Shown here in pieces: positions 46,675 to 57,887 of a stretch of DNA of 64,000 nt. Made by a program: the position numbers and the translations under genes. Source of the stretch: Luminiphilus sp. (lineage in GTDB: Bacteria > Pseudomonadota > Gammaproteobacteria > Pseudomonadales > Halieaceae); contig JAQWUD010000028.1 of assembly GCA_029242325.1 (NCBI GenBank), positions 38,399 through 102,398 on the forward strand, written 5' to 3'. Position 1 is the stretch's first letter. Every line of letters starts with the position of its first letter. The notes below the pieces were generated by a model. It was not told the DNA's origin. It saw only the letters and a list, made by a program, of their open reading frames with translations, and searched no databases.

Positions 46675-48477
46675 GTGCCGATTCGTGTTTTAGAACCCAG
46701 ACTTGCCAATCAGATCGCCGCGGGGGAGGTGGTGGAGCGGCCGGCTTCGGTGATCAAGGAGGCCGTTGAAAATAGCCTTGATGCCGGCGCCACCAAAATC
46801 GATATCGATATCGAGGCAGGTGGCACCCGTCTGATGAGAATCCGCGATGACGGCAGCGGGATTTCAGAATCGGATCTCGCACTGTCTCTGGCCCGGCACG
46901 CCACCAGTAAAATCGACAGCATCGAAGACCTCGAAGCGGTTGCGTCGCTAGGCTTTCGTGGCGAGGCACTGGCGTCGATTGCTTCGGTCGCGCGCCTGAT
47001 GCTGACCGCCAATACCGAACCGGATTCTGCCAGGGGGCATCAGGCGCTGTGCGACGGGAGGGAAATGGCGGTATCTGTGCGACCTGCACCCCATCCGCGT
47101 GGCACCACTCTTGAGGTCAGGGATCTTTTTTACAACATGCCTGCCCGGCGTAAGTTCCTGCGCACTGATAAGACAGAGTTTGGCCATATACACGAGGTGG
47201 TGAAGCGCCAGGCCCTCTCACGCTCTGACGTCACGTTTACGCTGCGCCATAATGGTAAGCAGACCGCTCAGTTTAACCGTGCTTCCGGCGAGCGGGAGAT
47301 GGTTCGCCGGGTGGCCGCCATCTGCGGCACGGAGTTTGCCAAGCACGCCGTCGCTGTTGAACGTGAGGCAGGGTCGTTGCGGCTCTCAGGTTGGGTGGCA
47401 GAGCCTACCTTCTCCCGAAGTCAGGCTGACTTACAGTATTTTTTCGTGAATGGGCGTGTGATTCGCGACAAGCTGGTATCCCATGCGATTCGCCAGGCGT
47501 ACAGGGACGTGTTGTTTCACGGTCGTCATCCGGCGTTTGTACTTTTTCTGACACTCGATCCTGCCGGTGTAGATGTCAACGTTCACCCCACCAAACATGA
47601 AGTGAGATTCAGAGATAGCCGCGCTGTTCATGATTTTCTGTTTGGGACTCTGTCTCGCGCATTGGCCGACGTCCGGCCGGGTGATACGAGTGCTGAATTT
47701 ACTTCGCTTGAGAATGGGCAAGGCCCTTATGGAGCCCTACAGAGCGGAGGCAGCCTCTCACGCCAGAGCGGATTGTTGGGCGGGTTGCCCCCAGGTCGTA
47801 GCATTTTGTCATCCGCACAGGGATTGCGCAGTGGTTACCCAATGACATCCAGTACGGTGTCGCAACCCGAGTTCTCGCCAGACTCTGTTGATGTGCCGCC
47901 GCTTGGCTTTGCGATTGCACAGCTGCACGGTGTTTACATTCTTTCAGAGAACCAGCACGGACTAGTGATGGTGGATATGCATGCGGCGCACGAGCGTGTG
48001 ACGTATGAGCGACTCAAGCATGCGCGCGATGGCAGTGGTATTACGCGGCAACCCCTGCTGGTGCCGCAAACCCTGGCCGTCTCCAATCGTGAGGCTGCCA
48101 TTGCCGGTGAACAACAGGCTGAGCTGTCGGCATTGGGTGTGTTGGTGGAGCCCGTTGGTGAGGAGACGGTGATTGTCCGGGAAGTGCCGGCGGCGCTGAT
48201 CGATTCAGACGTCGAGGCTTTGGTGCGCGATGTGCTCGCTGATCTCTTGGAGTTTGGGACCAGTGATCGCATTCATGGTTCCCTCGACGAATTACTCTCC
48301 ACAATGGCCTGTCATGGATCGGTTCGCGCCAATCGACGGCTCACGATTCCCGAGATGAACGCGTTATTGCGCGACATGGAGGAAACGGAGCGTTCGGGAC
48401 AGTGCAATCATGGTCGTCCGACCTGGGTGCAGCTGGGCATGAGCGATTTGGACAAGTTGTTTCTCCGCGGTCGCTGA
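46675..48477 (+). CDS. mutL: DNA mismatch repair protein MutL
   Basis: 600-aa mismatch-repair ATPase. N-terminal GHKL motifs are [30 protein letters not shown] and [12 protein letters not shown] variable linker (about 335-405) is followed by the dimerisation domain. That domain carries [12 protein letters not shown], the DxHAxxExxxxE endonuclease motif absent from E. coli MutL. The start is GTG 46675, two bases after the amidase stop. The downstream miaA begins two bases after its own stop. Confidence 0.97.
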   Translation: MPIRVLEPRLANQIAAGEVVERPASVIKEAVENSLDAGATKIDIDIEAGGTRLMRIRDDGSGISESDLALSLARHATSKIDSIEDLEAVASLGFRGEALASIASVARLMLTANTEPDSARGHQALCDGREMAVSVRPAPHPRGTTLEVRDLFYNMPARRKFLRTDKTEFGHIHEVVKRQALSRSDVTFTLRHNGKQTAQFNRASGEREMVRRVAAICGTEFAKHAVAVEREAGSLRLSGWVAEPTFSRSQADLQYFFVNGRVIRDKLVSHAIRQAYRDVLFHGRHPAFVLFLTLDPAGVDVNVHPTKHEVRFRDSRAVHDFLFGTLSRALADVRPGDTSAEFTSLENGQGPYGALQSGGSLSRQSGLLGGLPPGRSILSSAQGLRSGYPMTSSTVSQPEFSPDSVDVPPLGFAIAQLHGVYILSENQHGLVMVDMHAAHERVTYERLKHARDGSGITRQPLLVPQTLAVSNREAAIAGEQQAELSALGVLVEPVGEETVIVREVPAALIDSDVEALVRDVLADLLEFGTSDRIHGSLDELLSTMACHGSVRANRRLTIPEMNALLRDMEETERSGQCNHGRPTWVQLGMSDLDKLFLRGR

Positions 48478-48479
48478 AG

Positions 48480-49463
48480 GTGAGCGAGCGAGTGCTAGCG
48501 CTCATGGGCCCGACCGCCTCCGGTAAGTCGGCCCTTGCCGAGTGTCTCGCAGAGCAGGTTGGTGGTGAACTCATCAGTGTCGACTCTGCGCTCATCTACC
48601 GTGGTCTTTCTATCGGGGCCGCCAAGCCAGACTATCCGCATCATCTTGTGCATATTCGCGACCCCAGCGAGCGCTACACCGCGGCCGACTTTGCGAGGGA
48701 CGCAAAACGCTGTATCGATGAAGTGCAGGCGCGGGGTCGTCACCCCATTTTGGTGGGTGGCAGCATGCTGTACTTCCGCGCATTGCTGCAGGGGTTTGAT
48801 GTAGTGCCCGCCGTCGATGCGCGTATCAGAGCTGATATTGAGGCCGAGGCCCAGAAGACAGGATGGCCAGCGATGCACCGGGAACTTATGTCAGTGGACC
48901 CCGTGACTGCTGAGCGACTGCATCCCAACCACAGCCAGCGGATCTGTCGGGCACTTGAGGTTTATCGCGGTACGGGTGTGCCGCTGAGCCACTGGCAACG
49001 AGGGGCTTCGCTCCCTGCCTCTCCCCGCTACGAATGTATTGCGTTGTGCCCGCAGGACCGGAGTGTTCTGCATGCCCGCATCGCAGATCGGCTCGACGCC
49101 ATGTTCGACAATGGATTTATCGACGAGGTAAAAGCGCTTTTTGATCGCGGAGACTTGCATACCGGTGTGCAGGCTGTCCGCGCAGTGGGATATCGCCAGA
49201 TATGGGCCTATCTGGAGGGCGAGATCACGCTGGAGGAGTGCCGGCTGCGTGCTTTGGCGGCCACGCGACAATTGGCCAAGCGTCAGCTTACGTGGCTGAG
49301 AAGCTGGCCAGCACTTGCTTGGCTACCCACGGATCAGCGCGGTCAGCTGCTGGATGCCGCCGACGAGCCTGCGGACCCGCTGATACCGGACCTGAAGGGG
49401 CGGGCCGATTCGGCGTCTGGGGGGTGGCGGGAACGCATTCTTGCACTGATGCGGAACTTTTAG
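48480..49463 (+). CDS. miaA: tRNA dimethylallyltransferase
   Basis: Transfers a dimethylallyl group to A37 of tRNAs reading UNN codons. 327 aa from GTG 48480. The P-loop is MGPTASGKSALAE, followed by SVDSALIYRGLSIGAAKP and GGSMLYFRALLQG, and the late ATRQLAKRQLTWLR. A longer frame from 48402 overlaps mutL by 76 bp and adds residues not seen in the family, so it is rejected. Confidence 0.96.
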   Translation: MSERVLALMGPTASGKSALAECLAEQVGGELISVDSALIYRGLSIGAAKPDYPHHLVHIRDPSERYTAADFARDAKRCIDEVQARGRHPILVGGSMLYFRALLQGFDVVPAVDARIRADIEAEAQKTGWPAMHRELMSVDPVTAERLHPNHSQRICRALEVYRGTGVPLSHWQRGASLPASPRYECIALCPQDRSVLHARIADRLDAMFDNGFIDEVKALFDRGDLHTGVQAVRAVGYRQIWAYLEGEITLEECRLRALAATRQLAKRQLTWLRSWPALAWLPTDQRGQLLDAADEPADPLIPDLKGRADSASGGWRERILALMRNF

Positions 49464-49493
49464 CTGACGCAAAGATCGTAGTAGAATACGGAC

Positions 49494-49517
49494 ACTCCAC
49501 CTCCGGTGGAGTTTTTT
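49494..49517 (+). terminator. Rho-independent terminator between miaA and hfq
   Basis: Perfect 8-bp stem ACTCCACC (49494-49501) with GGTGGAGT (49505-49512), loop TCC, and a run of T (49512-49517). It would separate miaA from hfq or attenuate read-through, implying that hfq has its own promoter in the 78 bp that follow. Confidence 0.85.
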
Positions 49518-49595
49518 GTCGCTAATCTATTGGCAGCCGTAACGCGTTTTTCGTTAAAAGCGCGTGGTGTTGACTGTGAAAACAAAGGAGTTCCC

Positions 49596-49841
49596 ATGTC
49601 AAAAGGGCATACGTTACAAGACCCTTACCTTAACGCCTTGCGCAAGGAAAGAGTCCCCGTTTCGATTTATCTGGTCAACGGCATCAAGCTTCAGGGACAA
49701 ATTGAGTCTTTTGACCAATTTGTTGTGCTGCTTAAGAACACCGTCTCGCAAATGGTTTATAAGCACGCTATCTCAACTGTTGTACCTGCGCGCAACGTAA
49801 GATTGCCGGCAGCAGATGGTGACGCCTCGACTGAAGATTAA
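49596..49841 (+). CDS. hfq: RNA chaperone Hfq
   Basis: Hexameric Sm-like protein that joins small RNAs to mRNAs. 81 aa from ATG 49596 with SD AAAGGAG. The Sm1 region has [16 protein letters not shown] and [10 protein letters not shown], and Sm2 has [10 protein letters not shown]. The C-terminal tail is short (about 12 residues, acidic) as in Pseudomonas rather than long as in E. coli. Confidence 0.97.
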   Translation: MSKGHTLQDPYLNALRKERVPVSIYLVNGIKLQGQIESFDQFVVLLKNTVSQMVYKHAISTVVPARNVRLPAADGDASTED

Positions 49842-49879
49842 CCATCAGTGCACCTCCGGCTGGGTGGTCCTGAATAACC

Positions 49880-51133
49880 ATGTTTTTTGAGCGCCATCAG
49901 GGCGGCGAACGCGCTGTTTTGGTTCAGCTCCATTTGGCTGGCGCGACGCGCGATCTGAGTCTAATCGAGTTTGAGGAGTTGGTGGCTTCAGCAGGGGGCG
50001 TGCCGGTGGCGACTGTTACGGGGTCCCGCCATGCTCCCAGCGCGCGCAGCTTCGTGGGCCAAGGAAAGCTTGAGGAGATTGCTGCTGCCTGCCAAACGCA
50101 TGAAGCGGAGCTTGTGATCTTTAATCATCCGTTGAGCCCCAGCCAAGAGCGTAATCTCGAACGGGCGTTGTGCTGCAGGGTGCTGGCAAGAACGGGCCTG
50201 ATTCTTGACATCTTCGCACAGCGGGCCAGGACCCATGAGGGTAAATTGCAGGTTGAGTTGGCGCAATTGAGTCACATGAGTACCCGCTTAATCCGCGGCT
50301 GGACGCACCTTGAGCGCCAAAAAGGTGGAATCGGCCTGCGCGGGCCGGGCGAAACGCAGTTGGAGACGGATCGCCGGTTACTGCGAGCGCGCATCAAGTC
50401 TATTGAGTCGCGTCTTGAGCGGGTGCGCAATCAGCGCGAGCAGAGCCGACGAGCCAGAAGGCGAGCGGAGTTGCCCGTGCTGTCATTAGTCGGTTATACC
50501 AATGCTGGGAAATCCACTTTATTCAATCGGCTCACGCGTTCAGAGGTTTATGCAGCGGATAAGCTGTTCGCCACGCTGGATCCCACCCTCGCTAGGGTCG
50601 ATATTGAGCACCTTGGCCCCGTTTTGTTTGCAGATACCGTGGGGTTTATTTCCGACTTGCCGACGACGTTAGTTGAAGCCTTTAAGGCCACACTGGAGGA
50701 GACGGCAAACGCGAGCCTGCTGCTTCACGTAGTCGATGTGTCGGCAGTCAATCGAGAGGAGCTAATGGCTGATGTTGAGTCGGTGCTGGGCGATATACAA
50801 GCCGATGGACTGCCGCAGCTGGTCATTTTCAATAAATTGGATTTGCTCGAGCAAACACCACGCATTCTCAGAAATGCAGAGGGCGAAGCGGTTGCGGTTT
50901 ATGTTTCGGCTGTCACAGGTGACGGACTTGATCTCTTGTTTGACGCGATTCGGGAGCGCCTGTCAGTCGCGCTATTTGACGAGGAAATCCGGCTTGAGCC
51001 AGCCAGTGCGCGATTGAGGGCGGCTCTGTACGACTTGGGTGCGGTGTGTGGGGAGACGTGGGAGCCCGACGGTAGCAGCCTGTTGCGCGTGCGCTTACCC
51101 CTTGCCGATTGGCGCCGATTGAATCCCGAATAA
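49880..51133 (+). CDS. hflX: Ribosome-associated GTPase HflX
   Basis: 417-aa GTPase that splits stalled ribosomes. The N-terminal HflX domain (about 1-190) shows GVPVATVTGSR and the conserved GPGETQLETDRRLLRARI. The G domain (about 195-360) has SLVGYTNAGKSTLFNRL, DTVGFI and NKLDLL. SD is not evident before ATG 49880; the position right after hfq is the standard gammaproteobacterial order. Confidence 0.96.
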   Translation: MFFERHQGGERAVLVQLHLAGATRDLSLIEFEELVASAGGVPVATVTGSRHAPSARSFVGQGKLEEIAAACQTHEAELVIFNHPLSPSQERNLERALCCRVLARTGLILDIFAQRARTHEGKLQVELAQLSHMSTRLIRGWTHLERQKGGIGLRGPGETQLETDRRLLRARIKSIESRLERVRNQREQSRRARRRAELPVLSLVGYTNAGKSTLFNRLTRSEVYAADKLFATLDPTLARVDIEHLGPVLFADTVGFISDLPTTLVEAFKATLEETANASLLLHVVDVSAVNREELMADVESVLGDIQADGLPQLVIFNKLDLLEQTPRILRNAEGEAVAVYVSAVTGDGLDLLFDAIRERLSVALFDEEIRLEPASARLRAALYDLGAVCGETWEPDGSSLLRVRLPLADWRRLNPE

Positions 51134-51218
51134 CCTTTCAGGGAATAGTGTTGCGAAAGCCACCGCTCTTGCCCGTGGTTTTGTTAGACTACTGTGCTGA
51201 CTAACGAGGAATGTGACT

Positions 51219-52376
51219 ATGTCATGGAATGAGCCTGGGGGCGGTAACAACGGCCCTCGTGATCCCTGGGGTGGCGGCAATCAGGGGCCGCCAGATCTCG
51301 ATGAAGCCTTCAAGAAGCTGCAGCAGCAGTTTGCGAGCTTGTTTGGCGGCGGCAAGCGCGGTGGTGGACCTGCCAAAGGCGGCCTGTCCGGTGCGTTGAT
51401 GGGCGTCATTTTTGGCGGCATCCTGATGGTCTGGGGCCTCATGGGATTTTACCAGCTGGATGAGCAGGAGCGCGCTGTTGTGCTGCGCTTCGGCAAGTAT
51501 CACGCCACGCTCACCCCCGGCCTGCAATGGAATCCGCCGCTGATTGATGAAGTGATCAAGGTCAATACCACCAAGGTACGCGTCGCCGGCCTGCGCGAAG
51601 TCATGCTGACAAAAGACGAGAATATCGTTGAGGTAAGCATGTCGGTGCAATACGTCATCGATGACCCCCGCGACTTTGTGCTGCAGGTACGAGACCCCGA
51701 AGTGTCGTTGCAGCATGCAGCGCAGAGTGCGCTGCGTCACGTAGTGGGCGACACAACTATGGACCTTGTTTTGACGGAAGGTCGAGCTGCGATCGGTTTT
51801 GAGGTGCGAGATCTTTTGCAACAGTATCTTTCGGATTACACCACCGGCATTCAGGTCTCGAAAATCAATATCGATGAGTCGAAGCCCCCAGCCCAGGTGC
51901 AAGGCGCGTTTGACGACGTCATCAAGGCGCGAGAGGACGAAGAACGGGTCAAGAATGAGGCGCAGAGCTACGCTAACGGGATTGTGCCCGAAGCGCGCGG
52001 TGGTGCGCAGCGCGTGTTGGAGGAATCCAACGCTTATCGTGATCAGGTGATCGCCCAGGCCGACGGTGAGGCGCAACGCTTCAACCAGTTGCTTGCCGAG
52101 TACCGAAAGGCGCCGGAGGTCACGCGAGAGCGCCTTTATATCGACTCCATGCAGTCTGTATTTGCTAACACCAACAAGGTGATGGTTGATGTGGACGGCG
52201 GTAATAACGTGCTTTACCTGCCGCTGGATAAAATGGTGCCGGCGGCGGGGCAGCCACGGGCGACAGGTGGTCGCTCCGCGGTGGGAGAGCGTGACATGCG
52301 TGAGATCGTCGATCAGGTGACCGAGCAGCTGCGCCGTGACCTCGATGCGGCGGCTGCAAGACGGGGAGGGCGCTAA
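51219..52376 (+). CDS. hflK: FtsH modulator subunit HflK
   Basis: SPFH-domain membrane protein that with HflC forms a cage around the FtsH protease. 385 aa from ATG 51219. The N-terminus is Gly/Pro/Asn-rich (WNEPGGGNNGPRDPWGGG), followed by one membrane helix (about 66-85) and the SPFH domain. The coiled-coil part has the EARGGAQRVLEESNAYR region. A GTG two codons earlier is possible. The stop is two bases before the hflC ATG. Confidence 0.95.
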   Translation: MSWNEPGGGNNGPRDPWGGGNQGPPDLDEAFKKLQQQFASLFGGGKRGGGPAKGGLSGALMGVIFGGILMVWGLMGFYQLDEQERAVVLRFGKYHATLTPGLQWNPPLIDEVIKVNTTKVRVAGLREVMLTKDENIVEVSMSVQYVIDDPRDFVLQVRDPEVSLQHAAQSALRHVVGDTTMDLVLTEGRAAIGFEVRDLLQQYLSDYTTGIQVSKINIDESKPPAQVQGAFDDVIKAREDEERVKNEAQSYANGIVPEARGGAQRVLEESNAYRDQVIAQADGEAQRFNQLLAEYRKAPEVTRERLYIDSMQSVFANTNKVMVDVDGGNNVLYLPLDKMVPAAGQPRATGGRSAVGERDMREIVDQVTEQLRRDLDAAAARRGGR

Positions 52377-52378
52377 TC

Positions 52379-53251
52379 ATGACCAGACAAACGCTGATAG
52401 GCGTGGTAATGGCCATCGCCTTGGTCGTGCTTTCAAACAGTGTGTACATTATTCGAGAGACGGAGCGCGGTGTGTTGCTGAAGTTTGGTGAGGTGGTCGA
52501 TCCCAACCTCGGGCCAGGCTTGCATCTCAAAGTGCCCTTTGTGAACAGTGTGCGAAAATTCGATGGCCGCATACTCACAGTAGACAGCAGCCCGGAGCGC
52601 TTCTTTACGCAAGAGAAGAAAGCGCTCATCGTGGACTCCTACGCCAAGTTCCGCGTCACGGATACGGCCAAGTACTACACCGCTACCAACGGTGAAGAGA
52701 ACCGAGCGGCAGGCCTCCTGGCCCAGCGCATTAACGATGGGCTCCGAAATCAGGTGGCAGTGCGGACAGTGCAAGAGGTAGTGTCGGGAGAGCGGGATCA
52801 GTTGATGCAGGCGATCACAGCTCAACTTAACGAAGTAGCGAACGAGGAGCTGGGGGTTGAAGTGATCGATGTTCGGGTCAAGAAAATTGACCTGCCGCCT
52901 GATGTGTCGGAGTCGGTTTACCGACGGATGAATGCCGAGCGCGAAAAGGAAGCGAGGGAATTACGCTCCGAGGGTAAGGAGCTTGCTGAAGGAATTCGCG
53001 CTGCTGCCGATCGCGAAGTGACGGTGATTGAAGCGAATGCCTTCCGGGACGCGGAAATTGTCCGGGGTGACGGCGACGCTGAAGCCACGCGTATCTACGC
53101 GGATTCGTTCAATCAGGACCCGGAGTTTTATGCTTTTACTCGGAGCCTGCAGGCATATCGGGAAACCTTCAATGCGGGTAGCGATGTGATGCTACTGCAA
53201 CCAGACAGCGAGTTTTTCCGCTATCTGCGAGACCCCAAGGCCAAGAACTGA
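52379..53251 (+). CDS. hflC: FtsH modulator subunit HflC
   Basis: 290-aa partner of HflK with an N-terminal membrane helix (about 5-22; GVVMAIALVVLSNSVYII) and an SPFH domain (about 23-190) with VDPNLGPGLHLKVPFV. The helical C-terminus follows (EREKEARELRSEGKE, EANAFRDAEIVRGDGDAEA). Co-transcribed with hflK. A GC-rich hairpin follows the stop. Confidence 0.96.
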   Translation: MTRQTLIGVVMAIALVVLSNSVYIIRETERGVLLKFGEVVDPNLGPGLHLKVPFVNSVRKFDGRILTVDSSPERFFTQEKKALIVDSYAKFRVTDTAKYYTATNGEENRAAGLLAQRINDGLRNQVAVRTVQEVVSGERDQLMQAITAQLNEVANEELGVEVIDVRVKKIDLPPDVSESVYRRMNAEREKEARELRSEGKELAEGIRAAADREVTVIEANAFRDAEIVRGDGDAEATRIYADSFNQDPEFYAFTRSLQAYRETFNAGSDVMLLQPDSEFFRYLRDPKAKN

Positions 53252-53267
53252 GCTGTCCGTAAATAGT

Positions 53268-53286
53268 GGGGCGCGCGTCGCGCCCC
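53268..53286 (+). terminator. GC-rich hairpin after hflC
   Basis: Perfect 8-bp stem GGGGCGCG/CGCGCCCC with a CGT loop, 16 bases after the hflC stop. It lacks a clear T-tract (CCTCAGTTT follows), so it may pause or attenuate rather than terminate. Confidence 0.5.
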
Positions 53287-53363
53287 CTCAGTTTAGCGAT
53301 GTCAGCCTGTGTTATTCTCGCCTGAGTGCTGGTTGCGCCATATCACCCTGACGGAACATCACG

Positions 53364-55822
<2,459 letters not shown>

Positions 55823-56091
55823 GTGCTGCTGGCCGCGGGACGTCGCATATCTTGCTTGTAACAAGTGCCAGTCACATGCGCAGAGCAGTCCCTTTATTTA
55901 CCGCTCAAGGTCTTGAGGTCACACCGGCGGCAACGGATTATCAAACGCCGCTGCAGGTGGGCCCACTATCGGGCTGGGTGCCGACAACGGAAAGGCTCTC
56001 TCGTGCCACTCGCGCGCTACACGAGTGGATGGGTTATTGGGTCTACCAGCGCCTTGGCTATTTTGACGCGGGGATTGCCTCTGGCAACTAG
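55823..56091 (+). pseudogene. C-terminal remnant of an ElyC/YdcF (DUF218) family gene
   Basis: From just after the purA stop the frame reads as the last third of a DUF218 protein: GTSHILLVTSASHMRRAV, then LEVTPAATDYQT, WVPTTERLSRATRALHEWMGYWVYQRL. Full ElyC/YdcF proteins have about 200-260 aa; here about 85 remain, with the N-terminal catalytic part missing and no convincing start or SD. I read it as a truncated remnant. A TTG at 55852 could start a 79-aa peptide, which is unlikely to be functional. Confidence 0.75.
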
Positions 56092-56095
56092 GTGA

Positions 56096-56602
56096 TCAGA
56101 CGTAGCATTTTTTCAGGTCGCTGTAGTTGCGACCGGTCCACCGCCTGAAGGCGCGATAAAAACTGTTGACCTCGGCGTAACCCAATTCCCATGCAACGCA
56201 TTTCCCCGGTAGCCAGCGTTTTTCGAGCTGCAGGGTGCAGCGGTGGCGGCGGACGAGATCAAGTATGCGTTGATAATTCGTGCCATCGGATCTAAGGCGT
56301 CGTCTTAGTGTGGTGGGGCTGATGTGCATTGTATCGGCCACTTCTTCAGAGCGTAGCCTCGATAAATCCCCGTTAAGCAGTAATTCGAGGACTGATAAGG
56401 TCGTCAGTGACAGTTCATGCGGTGGGCGTCCAGTGGCACCCATGGCCAGCTCAACGGGCACATCCGGCGAGCGTCGCTGCGACACGTCCTGCAAGGCTTG
56501 CAGTGGATTTTCGAATAAAACCTTGTGTTTCGACGGTGCTTTTTGCAGATAGAGCGGATAATGGGTACCGAGTGATACGTTGCCTGAAACGGTATTTCTC
56601 AT
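56096..56602 (-). CDS. Short AraC-family transcriptional regulator
   Basis: 168 aa from ATG 56602, which has a strong SD AAGGAAG; an upstream frame to 56680 lacks such a site. The C-terminal half (about 85-165) is a double helix-turn-helix of AraC type: ISPTTLRRRLRSDGTNYQRI, then CVAWELGYAEVNSFYRAFRRWTG, here quoted in parts (YAEVNSFYRAFRRWTG). The N-terminal ligand domain of typical members (about 200 aa) is reduced to about 80 residues, so this is either a truncated gene with a new start or a naturally short regulator. Its target is unknown. Confidence 0.82.
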   Translation of the reverse strand: MRNTVSGNVSLGTHYPLYLQKAPSKHKVLFENPLQALQDVSQRRSPDVPVELAMGATGRPPHELSLTTLSVLELLLNGDLSRLRSEEVADTMHISPTTLRRRLRSDGTNYQRILDLVRRHRCTLQLEKRWLPGKCVAWELGYAEVNSFYRAFRRWTGRNYSDLKKCYV

Positions 56603-56815
56603 GTTAACTTCCTTGTCGATTGCTAGTTGCCCACAGGGGGTCTCAGATCGGGACATTCCTTTGGCCCGGCCGATTAGCATACTGAATATCGCCGGATGTG
56701 CCAGCGGTTAGACCGAAAAGGATGGCAAGAGTGCCGACTATTCGACCACCCAAGACCCGTTCTGTGAATCGCTTGCCGACGCGTTGTTAGATTGGTGGGC
56801 GCTGAAGCGGGGGCG

Positions 56816-57301
56816 TTAGGGTAGCCTCTGTAGCGGGGTCGTTTTGGCACAATACAGCGGATGCCGAGGCATACCTTGCTGCGTTATGCCCAGACAGAAT
56901 GCGCCCTTAACAGTTCCCTGTATCTGCTGGGCGCGCCCGAGCAAACCACCACCGTTGCCCCACGCTGCGATGACAATGGCTGACTCACTCACGGCGCGCT
57001 GCAACCAAAGGTTGGTGCGCTGTCCGACAGGGTCAGCGACTTCCGTGAGGACTGACGGATCAGTGGCGCACAAAGCAAACAGGTTGACCAATAAAAGGGA
57101 GCCGTACCCCCATCGCTGTGCAAAATCAACGCAGCGCCTCAAAGTAGGGTCGTCTTCATGAGCTGTTGCGGTTGACGGATTGAGTCCAATAAAAGCACAT
57201 TGGCCGCCAGATGTCGCCCATCTCCGCCGCAACCAGTATCGATAGCGCCCGCAACGTGAAAAACCCGCTTTGCCGACAGAGCCTGATGGGTGACAGGTCA
57301 T
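56816..57301 (-). CDS. DUF1643 domain protein
   Basis: 161 aa from ATG 57301. Signature stretches: FSRCGRYRYWLRRRW, FIGLNPSTATAHEDDPTLRR, WGYGSLLLVNLFAL, and the C-terminal MPRHPLY, all as in DUF1643 proteins, which are widespread on mobile and accessory DNA and have no proven function. The ATG overlaps the stop of the upstream small lipoprotein gene (ATGA), so the two are translated together. A frame start at 57316 lies inside that gene. Confidence 0.85.
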   Translation of the reverse strand: MTCHPSGSVGKAGFSRCGRYRYWLRRRWATSGGQCAFIGLNPSTATAHEDDPTLRRCVDFAQRWGYGSLLLVNLFALCATDPSVLTEVADPVGQRTNLWLQRAVSESAIVIAAWGNGGGLLGRAQQIQGTVKGAFCLGITQQGMPRHPLYCAKTTPLQRLP

Positions 57302-57621
57302 TCCCTCAGGATACATTCCTCAGTGATCGGTCCCATATCAGGCGCCGAATTCTGATAGATATCCTGGATGTTATAGGTATACAGTGCCCGCTCACGATAG
57401 CTGCCACCATTGCGCGCAATACAGGTTTTGAAATAGGGCTGCTGTGTTTCGGGGTAAATTGTGGCAACGGGATTCTGCTGCTGCATAACACAACTGCCGA
57501 GTAGCATGGCCATGATCAGGCATACGCTAACTCGGTAGTGGAAAAACCTTCTCTGGCGGCTTGCCTCGTTGTGTTGCACCGCTGCGCAGGCACCTTGTTG
57601 ATCGCTATTTTTCGTCACCAT
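57298..57621 (-). CDS. Small lipoprotein
   Basis: 107 aa from ATG 57621 (the frame goes on to 58008 without a better start). A basic N-terminus leads to a hydrophobic stretch and lipobox MLLGSC; the mature part (about 64 aa) has two more Cys and reads YFKTCIARNGGSYRERALYTY. No family recognised. It overlaps the DUF1643 gene by 4 bp. The start is uncertain because the signal peptide is preceded by about 30 atypical residues. Confidence 0.6.
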   Translation of the reverse strand: MVTKNSDQQGACAAVQHNEASRQRRFFHYRVSVCLIMAMLLGSCVMQQQNPVATIYPETQQPYFKTCIARNGGSYRERALYTYNIQDIYQNSAPDMGPITEECILRE

Positions 57622-57887
57622 AACCCATCTACTGGAGGCAGAGTAGGGTCTGGGGCAAGGCTTCATCAACGCAGGCGCTAATAGACACTGGCATCGAGAG
57701 AATTTGACCGAGAGCGGTTGGTCGTGACGTGTCTCGCTACTCGATTCGCGACGGTGGTGAACATGATATTGTCTTTCGGCTTCGAGCGCTGCAGCGATGT
57801 GGGGTTCCGATCCCATCATCGCGAAGCTGGGGCTTTGATGGGCCTTTATACACAGCGAGCGCAATGATCCTTGCAAAGGGGGAAGAC

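Noticed and set aside
48402..48479. Longer miaA start overlapping mutL
   Set aside because: GTG 48480 gives the family N-terminus two bases after the mutL stop.
57729..57887. N-terminal extension of the NmrA-like oxidoreductase
   Set aside because: The SD and nucleotide-binding motif place the start at 57888; the extra residues are not family-like.
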